Shown here: piece after piece, positions 19,357 through 27,020 of the stretch | Numbering within the stretch: the stretch's first letter is position 1 | How the letters are laid out: every line of letters starts with the position of its first letter | Source of the DNA: Haemophilus massiliensis | Lineage (GTDB): Bacteria; Pseudomonadota; Gammaproteobacteria; Enterobacterales; Pasteurellaceae | Direction: 5' to 3' | Length of the DNA stretch: 58,205 bases | Assembly: GCA_000752995.2 (NCBI GenBank) | Contig: LM994636.1 | Location: 370,940-429,144 of the forward strand | Translations under genes and position numbers: made by a program | The notes under the pieces: model-generated | The model's database searches: none | What the model was told of the DNA's origin: nothing | Seen by the model: only the letters and a program-made list of their open reading frames with translations

Positions 19357-20055
19357 ATGACTACAATTGGAAATCGTATTTATACAAAAATCAACCGCCC
19401 TGCCCCAGAATTAATTCAACAATTCAAAAATCTTCCTGTGCCAAATATTGCAGACAATATGTCTCGTATGTTTTGCGCACATTCATCCATTAAAGCCGTT
19501 AAACCTGAGATGACTATTGTAGGTTGTGCATTTACGGTAAAAGTACGTCCCGGTGACAATTTATTTTTACATAAAGCTATTGATATGGCACAACCGGGCG
19601 ACGTCATTGTTATTGACGCTCAAGGCGATGTCACCAATTCAATTTTAGGCGAAATTATTGCACGTCATGCAAGAAAACGCGGTATCGCAGGCATGGTTGT
19701 TGATGGCTCAATTCGTGATTACGGCGGTCTTGCTGAATTAGATAATTTCCCTGTGTTTTCTAAAGGCTACGCAGCAATGGGTCCCTATAAAGATGGTCCG
19801 GGTGAAATTAATACAGTGATTTCTTGTGGCGGCGCAGTAGTTCGTCCTGGTGATATTGTTGTTGGCGATTGTGATGGCGTGGTTTTTGTACCAGCTGAAA
19901 AAGCCGAAGAAATTTTAAAAGAAACCATTGCTGTTGGTGAAAAAGAAAAACAAATCTTCAAAGATATTGAAAACGGTTGTTACGACAGAACTTGGGTAGA
20001 TAAATCCCTTGCTAAAATTGGCACTGAAATTATTGACGATTACTGTAAATTTTAA
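19357..20055 (+). CDS. RraA/HMG-aldolase family enzyme (possible oxo-acid aldolase or decarboxylase)
   Basis: The 232-residue protein belongs to the RraA-like fold family that includes 4-hydroxy-4-methyl-2-oxoglutarate and 4-carboxy-4-hydroxy-2-oxoadipate aldolases with oxaloacetate decarboxylase activity. The metal/substrate motif is seen as Glu99 followed 21 residues later by Arg120-Asp121 in DGSIRDYGG, with GDVVVGDxDGVV-like GDIVVGDCDGVVFVP at residues 165-179. It is longer than the RNase E inhibitor RraA (about 160 residues) and carries a C-terminal helical extension, so an enzymatic role is favoured. GAGGTG precedes the ATG at 19357; an earlier in-frame ATG at 19303 lies in leader-like DNA. 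It is 32 bases upstream of an MFS transporter. The gene is AT-rich, lacks uptake signals and has codon use unlike its neighbours. Confidence 0.85.
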   Translation: MTTIGNRIYTKINRPAPELIQQFKNLPVPNIADNMSRMFCAHSSIKAVKPEMTIVGCAFTVKVRPGDNLFLHKAIDMAQPGDVIVIDAQGDVTNSILGEIIARHARKRGIAGMVVDGSIRDYGGLAELDNFPVFSKGYAAMGPYKDGPGEINTVISCGGAVVRPGDIVVGDCDGVVFVPAEKAEEILKETIAVGEKEKQIFKDIENGCYDRTWVDKSLAKIGTEIIDDYCKF

Positions 20056-20087
20056 TTGAAATTTAAATGTAGAGTTGGAGTTTTACT

Positions 20088-21434
20088 ATGAGTGAAAATA
20101 CTAAAGAGCAATCACCACCTAAAAAAATCGGGAAGTTCCGCTGGGTTATTGCCGTTATCTTTTTCTTAGTGTATATGATTGCGGGCGCTGACCGTGCAAA
20201 CATTGGCGTGGTTGTTCCTTTTATTAAAGAAGATTTCCATTTAACCAACGTTGATATTGGATTAATGGCAACCTTGTTCTATATCACTTACGCAGCGATT
20301 CAAATTCCTATCGGTTTCTTGTTTAGTAAATATGGTGTAAGAAAAATTTTCTCTGGTGCCATGATTTTAACCTCACTTTCAACCTTAGTGATGGGTTTTG
20401 CGACTAATGTTGTACAATTGAAAATTTTCCGCGCTATTCTTGGTGCGGCAGAAGGTCCATTAAACATTGGTATCGTATCAACCATTAACCGTTGGTTCCC
20501 TGCAAAAGAAAAAGGCTTAGCAACGGGGATCTTTATGTCCGCCATTAAATTTGCGCCTGCATTTGTTCCACCACTTTGTACCTTTATTATTCTTACTTGG
20601 GGATGGCGCGAAGTTTTCTATATTTTTGCGGTGCCTGGAATTTTACTTTCTATTGTTTGGTGGGTTATTGTTAAAGACGATCCAAGAGAAAGTAAATATT
20701 GCTCAAAAGAAGAATGTGATTACATTTTAAATTCAGACGCCCCCGCTACTACTGACAAAAAATCAGCAGTGACAGAAGTGAAAGAAAATATTTGGTTAGA
20801 TAAATTAATTCGCCGTAAAGAAGTGGAATTATTAGATGACAACCGTTCTATTTTATTTTCTTGGAATAACTGGGCTTGTGCAATTGGTTATGGTCTAATG
20901 GTGGGGATTACTTATTCTATTATGACTTGGGTACCAACCTATTTATTAAATGAAAAAGGCTTATCCATCAAGAGTATGGGGATTGTGGCAGCCGCACCTT
21001 GGGTTGGCGCAATTTTAGGAAATATTATTGGCGGGTATTTATCCGATAAATTCTTCAATCGCAGAAGAAAACCAGTGATGTTAATTACCACTGCATCTAC
21101 AGTGATTATGATGTATCTGTTAATTAATGTTCCAGCTATTCCTGTTGTTATTGGCGTATTATTCTTCTTAACTGGAATTTTATTAAATATTGGTTATTCA
21201 ACTTTCTTAGTTTATCCAATGGGGTTAGTGGCGAAAGCGAAAGTACCGCTTGCTGCATCCATTGTTAACACTGTAGGTTCAATTGGCGGTGCTGTTTCTC
21301 CATTCGTTGTAGGCTTGCTTTTAGATACCTATGGTTGGGAACAAGTGTTTATTTTCTTATCCATCAGCTCTTTCATTACATTATGTTTATTGTTAACCAT
21401 GATCGAGCCTTTTGGAAAAGAAAAACAACAATAA
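20088..21434 (+). CDS. MFS transporter, anion:cation symporter (ACS) family
   Basis: A 448-residue permease with twelve hydrophobic segments and a hydrophilic central loop (about residues 205-255). IAGADRANIGVVVPFIKEDF near the N-terminus and the RxxLGxAEGP motif (FRAILGAAEGPLNIG, about residues 118-132) place it in the ACS branch that carries glucarate, galactarate, hexuronate, phthalate and related organic anions. It follows the RraA-like enzyme by 32 bases with its own Shine-Dalgarno (GGAG, about 20075). The pair most simply imports an organic acid and cleaves or decarboxylates it or a derivative; the compound cannot be told from sequence. AT-rich third positions and absence of uptake signals suggest acquisition from elsewhere. 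Confidence 0.88.
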   Translation: MSENTKEQSPPKKIGKFRWVIAVIFFLVYMIAGADRANIGVVVPFIKEDFHLTNVDIGLMATLFYITYAAIQIPIGFLFSKYGVRKIFSGAMILTSLSTLVMGFATNVVQLKIFRAILGAAEGPLNIGIVSTINRWFPAKEKGLATGIFMSAIKFAPAFVPPLCTFIILTWGWREVFYIFAVPGILLSIVWWVIVKDDPRESKYCSKEECDYILNSDAPATTDKKSAVTEVKENIWLDKLIRRKEVELLDDNRSILFSWNNWACAIGYGLMVGITYSIMTWVPTYLLNEKGLSIKSMGIVAAAPWVGAILGNIIGGYLSDKFFNRRRKPVMLITTASTVIMMYLLINVPAIPVVIGVLFFLTGILLNIGYSTFLVYPMGLVAKAKVPLAASIVNTVGSIGGAVSPFVVGLLLDTYGWEQVFIFLSISSFITLCLLLTMIEPFGKEKQQ

Positions 21435-21450
21435 TTTAATTTTTAAAGCG

Positions 21451-21486
21451 AATAGCCCTAATTATTTATAATTAGGGCTATTTTTT
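21451..21486 (+). terminator. Terminator after the RraA-like/MFS cassette
   Basis: AATAGCCCTAAT / ATTAGGGCTATT (12 bp) with loop TATTTATA is followed by TTTT. It closes the cassette 17 bases after the MFS stop. Confidence 0.92.
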
Positions 21487-21589
21487 CATGGAGTTTTTAA
21501 CCCATCTTCCCGATATTATGTGGTAGTTGTACAAAGATTTTAAATGTAGGGAGGAGCGATGTGTACCCCTACGAGATTTTGAGCAACGA

Positions 21590-21805
21590 CTACATAATAC
21601 CGACGATTTTGGTAATTTCGTCCGGCTCGGAAAAACGACTGAAATGGCTTTCGATTTCCGCCGGCACCCGTGTGATGTCATCCGATTTTTCCACATCGGC
21701 AACGATGTAATGGATATTTTCATGCTGCGCCATAGTTTTGGCGATGCTACGCCTGATACCCGAGCCGCCAGTGATTAACGCGACTTTGTCATTGAGTTCT
21801 AATAT
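21590..21805 (-). pseudogene. Remnant of a short-chain dehydrogenase/reductase with lost start codon
   Basis: On the minus strand a good Shine-Dalgarno AGGAG (21812-21816) is followed, at the right spacing, by ATA where ATG is expected, then LELNDKVALITGGSGIRRSI, the beta-1/glycine-rich start of an SDR enzyme. The usual GIG of the nucleotide loop is GIR. The frame continues with YIVADVEKSDDIT and SEPDEITKIVGIM, then stops after 71 codons, whereas intact SDR enzymes have about 250. Large in-frame internal deletions are the simplest reading. It faces the intact cassette, and an uptake signal lies just upstream, at about 21830. Confidence 0.8.
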
Positions 21806-22038
21806 GGTTTTCTCCTGTCATTCAGATAAAAAGTGCGGTCGTTTTTGTCGGTGTTTTTAACGTCCCGCCTGTTGTGCATTTATTATACGGACTTTGATTT
21901 TACAAATTAGCCGGTAAATCACAAATTCAGTTTTAGGAAAAATGAAGGATAGAAGAAAAAACATGGCACCTGAAATAGCATTCAGGCATTGGTGGTGAGA
22001 TAAGAGATGAAAAAAGAGACGGTCAAATCGCTTTTAAT
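21806..22038. other. Spacer between the SDR remnant and the exported-protein remnant
   Basis: Holds one uptake signal (about 21830), an AT-rich tract and a few broken codons. I see no gene or clear terminator. Confidence 0.4.
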
Positions 22039-22185
22039 TTAATGGCGCATTTCTCCAGCCAGTTGCCCAGTTGAACCCGTCCGTGTTGAATCATCGGGAT
22101 CCACCAAATCCAAGGTGCGCAACTCCTGCGTGGCGACGGAAAAGCCGAGGCTGAGCGCCAAGGCGGTTAACAAAAATTTTTTCAT
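22039..22185 (-). pseudogene. Truncated, frameshifted exported protein
   Basis: From an ATG at 22185, 12 bases after the ABM gene stop, the minus strand encodes a signal peptide MKKFLLTALALSLGFSVA and then a short tail ending at residue 48. Past the signal peptide another frame is open and looks more protein-like: CAPWIWWIPMIQHGRVQLG then NWLEKCAIKLKAI and a stop at about 22015-22017. This suggests that a signal-peptide gene has suffered a deletion with a frame change close to the signal cleavage site. I cannot name the family. It is the second cistron after the ABM-domain gene. Confidence 0.55.
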
Positions 22186-22197
22186 CGTAAGCCTGCC

Positions 22198-22875
22198 TTA
22201 TTTATTCGTTGAACCGTCGAAGGCCAAACCGCCTTTGTTACCCAAATAGGTCGGACGGATTTCGATACTTTGCTTATCCTGCAACATATCACCGGTTTGT
22301 TTTAAATAATCTTTAAAATGCGGGGTTTCGCGGTGTGCCGCATAAGCCTCATCGTTGGCGTAAATTTCAAAGAACACCCAGCGATTCGTCTGTTCTTTCA
22401 CGGTGGCGGCATACATCGCCAGCACGCCCGGTTCCACGTTCAGGGATTTCGCCATTTCCGGCAAGACAACGGCTTTAAATTTCTCATTTTCCGACGGTTT
22501 CACATCCACAATCACCAAATTAGTGCGGGTTTCGTCCGTTTGCTGCACTTTTTTATCCGCTAAAAACTGCGGTTCCAGCACGGTATGTTTTTTATGATCC
22601 GTTAAAATCTCCGGCGAAGCGGTTAAAAACGCCTTATATTGCGCCGAAGTGCGGTGGGTTTCATAAGCGTTTTCATCGGCATAAATTTCCACCATGTACG
22701 CCATGTTCGCATCGGCTTTTTGTTTCACCGAATACATCGCCAGCGTGCCTTTTTCATCCTGAACGGAGGTGCTGATATTGTGCTCGCCCACGGCATCATA
22801 TTGCGCGCTCTTGCCGTTTTGAATGTCGAGCTCGAACAGATTGATAATCGGCGCGGCTTGGGTGGTCATTGCCAT
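22198..22875 (-). CDS. Two-domain antibiotic-biosynthesis-monooxygenase (ABM) protein, N-terminus probably damaged
   Basis: The 225-residue frame holds two ABM/YgiN-like ferredoxin-fold domains in tandem (about residues 10-100 and 118-210). The repeat is visible as MVEIYADENAYETHRTSAQY and, later, FFEIYANDEAYAAHRETPHF. Single-domain members act as quinol monooxygenases or heme-degrading or stress enzymes. Upstream of the ATG at 22875 the same frame stays open as KTTALLGLLS before a stop, so together with MAMTTQAAP it forms a typical signal peptide without a start codon; an original ATG seems to have been lost, at about 22905. As it stands, the product would lack most of its export signal. An uptake signal lies inside that lost segment. 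It is divergent from a truncated LysR gene. Confidence 0.75.
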   Translation of the reverse strand: MAMTTQAAPIINLFELDIQNGKSAQYDAVGEHNISTSVQDEKGTLAMYSVKQKADANMAYMVEIYADENAYETHRTSAQYKAFLTASPEILTDHKKHTVLEPQFLADKKVQQTDETRTNLVIVDVKPSENEKFKAVVLPEMAKSLNVEPGVLAMYAATVKEQTNRWVFFEIYANDEAYAAHRETPHFKDYLKQTGDMLQDKQSIEIRPTYLGNKGGLAFDGSTNK

Positions 22876-23012
22876 GCTTAACAGTCCTAAAAGTGCGGTT
22901 GTTTTTTAAGCGTTTCTAAGCTTAACCGCTTGCTGATGCGGTGTATTATAACGAAAAGATTTATGATGATTAGATACAATATAGCAAAAACAATATTAGG
23001 CAGAAACAAACA

Positions 23013-23264
23013 ATGGACAATTCATTCTACGGGCAACTCAATGTCTTCCAAACTATCGCCCAAGAAAGCAGCATCTCAGCGGCGGCGCGTAAATTGCAGA
23101 TTGCGGTGCCTTCCGCCAGTCAATCTTTAAAACTGCTGGAACAGAAAATCGGCGTGCCGTTGTTTCATCGTACCAAGCGCAGCATTCATCTGACTGGCGG
23201 CAATACCCTGCGTTATATTCATATTATTTGTAACATACACAAAAAGCTAAAAAGGTTCAGGTAG
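23013..23264 (+). pseudogene. Truncated LysR-family regulator (HTH only)
   Basis: The first 65 or so residues are a complete LysR winged helix: FYGQLNVFQTIAQESSISAA, ASQSLKLLEQKIGVPLFHRT and IHLTGGNTLRY. After that the frame runs into AT-rich DNA (HIICNIHKKLKRFR) and stops at residue 83, while LysR proteins have about 300 residues. The effector domain is absent. It is divergent from the ABM gene with 137 bases between the starts, the normal layout for a LysR regulator and its target. The break at about 23220 marks the start of an AT-rich segment. Confidence 0.85.
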
Positions 23265-23764
23265 TAAATTAGCAAAGGTAAAAAAATAAAGCTATTAGAA
23301 AATATTAAAAGGCATTTCAAAAGCTGTATAACAAAATTATTAAGCTATTTAAGAAATTATAGTTAACCTTTTTAGGTTATAAGTGTTTTTACAATAAAAA
23401 TATTTTACAAGATCTTTATAATTTAATTGTATTCTCATTAATGGCATTAAATCTAGAAAAGCTGTGTTAGGTCCTCGAATTCGCTTTAATATTAATGATA
23501 TAAAGCTTGTATGTTAGCAATATTTCGAAGTTTGATATCGTATTGAAAAGATTGATTTTATTTTTGCCTTATCCTATAGAATAATTGACAAAAACGGTAT
23601 GAAAAAGTGGCAAACCTGCTCATATTTTAACACGGTTGACGAAAAATTAAGTTAATAAGAAGTATCGATTATAATCACTATACAATTACAGGATGCTTAA
23701 TAATTTTAAGCCAGTTAAGGATGTAAACTATAACTATCTGATTTGTAGATACAGTTTAATTAAA
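23265..23764. other. AT-rich, gene-poor segment between the LysR remnant and the tRNA operon
   Basis: About 500 bases with no frame longer than about 55 codons. An 11-bp inverted repeat, CTAAAAAGGTT (23247-23257) and AACCTTTTTAG (23365-23375), brackets its left end. A minus-strand frame of about 54 codons near 23360-23525 has no start codon near its 5' end and no family match that I recognise. There is no uptake signal. Origin unknown; it may be the scar of a deletion or of a lost element. Confidence 0.5.
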
Positions 23765-23852
23765 TGGTGCCCGAGGGCGGACTTGAACCGCCACAGCCCG
23801 AAAGCCGAGGGATTTTAAATCCCTTGTGTCTACCGATTTCACCACTCGGGCA
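23765..23852 (-). tRNA. leuZ: tRNA-Leu(UAA)
   Basis: The minus-strand 88-base sequence folds as a class II tRNA: acceptor TGCCCGA / TCGGGCA, anticodon stem AGGGA/TCCCT with loop TTTAAAA (anticodon TAA), a long variable arm, T loop GTTCAAG, and an encoded CCA (23765-23767). It is the last gene of a tRNA-Gly-Cys-Leu operon, as in the E. coli glyW-cysT-leuZ operon. Confidence 0.97.
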
Positions 23853-23878
23853 AATTGTCTCTGACTGCGGTTGCATAA

Positions 23879-23952
23879 TGGAGGCGTGTCCCGGAGTCGA
23901 ACCGAGCTACATGGATTTGCAATCCAGTGCATAACCGCTTTGCTAACACGCC
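23879..23952 (-). tRNA. cysT: tRNA-Cys(GCA)
   Basis: Minus-strand 74-base tRNA with acceptor GGCGTGT / ACACGCC, anticodon loop TTGCAAA (GCA), T loop GTTCGAC and encoded CCA. It lies 26 bases before tRNA-Leu and 11 bases after tRNA-Gly. Confidence 0.97.
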
Positions 23953-23963
23953 GTAGCGTAGAT

Positions 23964-24039
<76 letters not shown>

Positions 24040-24073
24040 TTGCGCTGCAACACATTCGCTGTCAGTGGCGTGC

Positions 24074-24101
24074 ATTTTACTGACTTCTGGCAATCTGTCA
24101 A
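24074..24101 (-). promoter_or_regulatory. Promoter of the glyW-cysT-leuZ tRNA operon
   Basis: On the minus strand a perfect -35 TTGACA (24096-24101) and -10 TAAAAT (24074-24079) are 16 bases apart, followed by a GC-rich discriminator GCACGCC. This is the profile of a strong, growth-rate-regulated stable-RNA promoter, starting about 27 bases upstream of tRNA-Gly. Confidence 0.85.
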
Positions 24102-24354
24102 CGGGGCGGGTGAAAAAAAATAGCTGACTGCTGAAAAAAAATGCAAACTCAAAGACGAAAACGACGGGGAACGGATCATTATAAGCCATGCCTAAATTGC
24201 ATAACGGAAAACGAAAATCTGCTTTTATCGCGGCTGAGTTTGTGCCAGAATGTGAAGATTCATTTTCGGGCCGATATGCGCCGATTGCCGGATAACAAGC
24301 AGGTTAAGCAGGTATAAAGTGCGGTGCATTTTTTAATAATTTTAGTGAGGAATT
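24102..24354. other. Spacer between the tRNA promoter and metB
   Basis: Contains one uptake signal (about 24317) and the metB ribosome-binding site GTGAGGA. I looked for repeated AGACGTCT-type MetJ boxes and found only weak partial matches (AAAGACGAAAACGAC, about 24152). Confidence 0.4.
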
Positions 24355-25467
24355 ATGAGTCAGCAATATAAAATCGATACTTTGTTAGCACAAGCCGGCA
24401 ATCGAACCGACGAACGGACCGGCGCGGTTTCTACGCCAATTTTTCTTTCCACCGCATATGGTCATCGCGGCATCGGTGAGAGTACTGGATATGATTATAC
24501 CCGCACCAAAAACCCGACCCGCACCGTGCTGGAAGATACCATTGCCGCGCTGGAAGGCGGAGATCGCGGTTTTGCCTGTGCTTCCGGCATGGCGGCGATT
24601 CAGCTGCTGATGTCGCTGTTTAGCGCGCCGGACGAATGGATTGTGTCCAGCGATGTGTACGGCGGAACTTATCGTTTGTTGGATTTTGCCTATAAACATA
24701 ATAACGGCGTTAAGCCGGTTTATGCCGATACCGCATCGCCGCAGGCGATTGAAGCGGCGATTACGCCGAACACTAAAGCCATTTTTGTGGAAACACCGTC
24801 CAATCCGTTGATGGAAGAGTGTGATGTGGCACAGATTTCGGCGATTGCGAAAAAACATCACTTATTATTGATTGTGGATAATACTTTCCTAACGCCGGTG
24901 TTATTCCGCCCGATTGAGCACGGTGCGGATATTGTGATTCACAGCGGTACTAAATATCTTGCCGGTCATAATGATGCGTTGGTCGGGCTGATTGTGGCGA
25001 AAGGGCAGGAATTGGGCGAGCGTCTGTTTTATATTCAAAACGGTGCCGGCGCGGTGTTGTCGCCGTTTGACAGTTGGCTGACGATTCGCGGGATGAAAAC
25101 ACTGGCGCTACGCATGGAACGGCATGAAAAAAATGCCAAGGCGCTAGTGGAATTTTTACGCGCTCAGCCGCAGGTCACCGATGTGTTATATCCGAATAAA
25201 GGTGGAATGTTGTCCTTCCGTTTGCAGGACGAAAACTGGGTGAACCCGTTTTTAAAAGCCTTGAAACTGATTACCTTTGCCGAAAGCCTTGGCGGTACGG
25301 AAAGCTTTATCACTTATCCGGCGACTCAGACTCACATGGATATTCCTGCCGCGGAACGTATTGCACGCGGCGTGTGCAACCGTTTACTGCGTTTTTCCGT
25401 AGGGCTGGAAAATGTAGAAGATATTAAAGCCGACTTGCAGCAGGCTTTCGCACAATTAAACGGCTAA
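24355..25467 (+). CDS. metB: Cystathionine gamma-synthase (trans-sulfuration PLP enzyme)
   Basis: PLP enzyme of the Cys/Met metabolism family that joins an activated homoserine to cysteine on the way to methionine. It has 370 residues. The PLP lysine lies in HSGTKYLAGHND (about residue 203), with YTRTKNPTR and the VETPSNPL motif upstream and FAESLGGTESFITYP near the C-terminus. MetB is favoured over MetC by these segments and by the Haemophilus-like sequence; an O-acetylhomoserine sulfhydrylase-like activity cannot be excluded. GAGGA precedes the ATG. ldhA follows with a 35-base gap. Confidence 0.88.
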   Translation: MSQQYKIDTLLAQAGNRTDERTGAVSTPIFLSTAYGHRGIGESTGYDYTRTKNPTRTVLEDTIAALEGGDRGFACASGMAAIQLLMSLFSAPDEWIVSSDVYGGTYRLLDFAYKHNNGVKPVYADTASPQAIEAAITPNTKAIFVETPSNPLMEECDVAQISAIAKKHHLLLIVDNTFLTPVLFRPIEHGADIVIHSGTKYLAGHNDALVGLIVAKGQELGERLFYIQNGAGAVLSPFDSWLTIRGMKTLALRMERHEKNAKALVEFLRAQPQVTDVLYPNKGGMLSFRLQDENWVNPFLKALKLITFAESLGGTESFITYPATQTHMDIPAAERIARGVCNRLLRFSVGLENVEDIKADLQQAFAQLNG

Positions 25468-25502
25468 TAATGACACAGAGCTTTCGCAAGGTGGAGATGA
25501 AT

Positions 25503-26498
25503 ATGAAAATCGCAGTCTATAGTACCAAAAGTTATGATCGGAAATATTTAGAACTGGTGAATGTCAAATACGGCTTTGAGATTGAATTTTTTGACTTTAT
25601 GCTGAATGAAAACACGGCCAAAATGGCGGAATATTGTGATGTGGTCTGTATTTTTGTCAATGATGACGGCAGTCGTAAAGTGCTGGAAAAACTGGCCGCA
25701 CTTGGTGTGAAAATGGTGGCGCTGCGCTGTGCCGGATTTAATAATGTGGATTTAAAAGCGGCGCAAGAACTCGGTTTAAAAGTGGTGCGCGTGCCGGCTT
25801 ATTCACCGGAAGCCGTTGCCGAACATACGGTAGGGCTGATGCTGGCTTTAAACCGTCATATTCACCGCGCTTATCAGCGCACTCGTGAGGCGAATTTTTC
25901 GCTGGAAGGATTGATCGGATTTAATATGCACGGGCGCACTGTCGGAGTGATCGGTACCGGTAAAATCGGTGTGGCGGTAATGCGTATCCTGAAAGGGTTT
26001 GGTATGCACATTTTGGCACATGATCCGTTTAAAAATCCTATGGCGGAAGAACTGGGCGCTCGATATGTCGAACTGGATGAATTATATGCCAAATCCCACG
26101 TGATCACGTTGCATTGTCCCGCTACGCCGGAAAATTATCATCTGCTGAATCGCGATGCGTTTGCTCAAATGCGTGACGGCGTGATGATTATTAATACCAG
26201 CCGCGGTACATTGATTGATACCCAGGCGGCGATAGATGCGCTTAAACAGCGTCGAATCGGTTCATTGGGCATGGACGTTTATGAAAATGAACGTGAGTTG
26301 TTCTTTGAAGACAAATCCAATGAAGTCATTCAGGATGATATTTTCCGTCGCCTATCTGCCTGCCACAACGTATTGTTGACCGGTCATCAGGCGTTTTTGA
26401 CCGAAGAGGCGTTAATCAGTATTTCCGATGTAACGTTATCGAATATTTATACTTTGCAGACCGGTCAGCCTTGTGCCAATGCCGTATTGCCTTCTTAG
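25503..26498 (+). CDS. ldhA: D-lactate dehydrogenase (fermentative, NADH-dependent)
   Basis: Cytoplasmic enzyme reducing pyruvate to D-lactate in fermentation. From the ATG at 25503 it has 331 residues. The NAD loop GVIGTGKIG lies in the middle, and the catalytic set is recognisable as NTSRGTLIDT (Arg), the Glu in YENERELFF, and TGHQAFLTEEA (His). GGTGGAG lies 6 bases before this ATG; an earlier ATG at 25470 would add 11 unlike residues. It may be read through from metB, although the two have no metabolic link. A hairpin built from an uptake-signal pair follows. Confidence 0.94.
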   Translation: MKIAVYSTKSYDRKYLELVNVKYGFEIEFFDFMLNENTAKMAEYCDVVCIFVNDDGSRKVLEKLAALGVKMVALRCAGFNNVDLKAAQELGLKVVRVPAYSPEAVAEHTVGLMLALNRHIHRAYQRTREANFSLEGLIGFNMHGRTVGVIGTGKIGVAVMRILKGFGMHILAHDPFKNPMAEELGARYVELDELYAKSHVITLHCPATPENYHLLNRDAFAQMRDGVMIINTSRGTLIDTQAAIDALKQRRIGSLGMDVYENERELFFEDKSNEVIQDDIFRRLSACHNVLLTGHQAFLTEEALISISDVTLSNIYTLQTGQPCANAVLPS

Positions 26499-26519
26499 TC
26501 TTTGACTATCGAAACGATT

Positions 26520-26560
26520 AGTGCGGAGGTGATAATCTTTGTGTTATTATCACCGCACTT
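26520..26560 (+). terminator. Uptake-signal-derived hairpin after ldhA
   Basis: AGTGC-GGA-GGTGATAAT (26520-26536) pairs with ATTATCACC-GCACT (26546-26559), with GGA bulged. The right arm holds a complete uptake core, the left an imperfect one. No long T run follows. Confidence 0.55.
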
Positions 26561-26618
26561 GAATTTAACAATAATGTCACCATATTATGAGACATGGTTT
26601 ACAACAAAGGAAATAAAA

Positions 26619-26942
26619 ATGAGTGAAGTATTACATACAACAGATGCGACATTTGAACAGGATGTATTGAGATCCGATGTGCCGGTATTATTGGATTTCT
26701 GGGCGCCGTGGTGCGGTCCGTGTCGTATGGTCGCTCCGATTTTGGATGAACTGGCGGTCGAGTTTGGCAGCAAAGTGAAAGTGGTTAAAATCAATATTGA
26801 TGAAAATCAGGAAACCCCGGCAAAATTCGGCGTGCGCAGCATCCCGACATTAATGCTGTTTAAAGAAGGTAAAGCGGCAGCAACACAGGTCGGTGCGTTA
26901 CCCAAAAATCAGTTGGCGAATTTTGTTAATCAAAATATCTAA
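26619..26942 (+). CDS. trxA: Thioredoxin
   Basis: Small cytoplasmic disulfide reductase. The 107 residues start at the ATG at 26619, where AAAGGAAA lies 7 bases upstream; 39 more in-frame residues upstream are non-coding leader. The active site WCGPC puts the redox cysteines at residues 32 and 35, and the cis-proline loop SIPTLMLF is present. It is transcribed alone, between ldhA and its own terminator. Confidence 0.96.
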   Translation: MSEVLHTTDATFEQDVLRSDVPVLLDFWAPWCGPCRMVAPILDELAVEFGSKVKVVKINIDENQETPAKFGVRSIPTLMLFKEGKAAATQVGALPKNQLANFVNQNI

Positions 26943-26972
26943 CCGATGAGTTAATCAAATCTGAACTGGAAT

Positions 26973-26999
26973 AAAGTCCCGCATCAGGCGGGACTTTTT
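26973..26999 (+). terminator. Terminator after trxA
   Basis: AAAGTCCCGC / GCGGGACTTT with loop ATCAG is followed by T residues. It may also serve the convergent rluC gene. Confidence 0.9.
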
Positions 27000-27020
27000 C
27001 GTTTAATGGATTCCGCGTTT

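Noticed and set aside
19357..20055. RraA-like protein as an inhibitor of the RNase E in this window
   Set aside because: It is about 70 residues longer than RraA, is linked to a transporter, and has enzyme-type metal residues; proximity to rne is 8 kb and not meaningful.
23360..23525. Minus-strand frame of about 54 codons in the AT-rich segment
   Set aside because: No start codon at its 5' end, no ribosome-binding site and no recognisable family; overlapping frames on the other strand are equally open.
24102..24354. MetJ operator upstream of metB
   Set aside because: Only weak partial matches to AGACGTCT; no tandem boxes.
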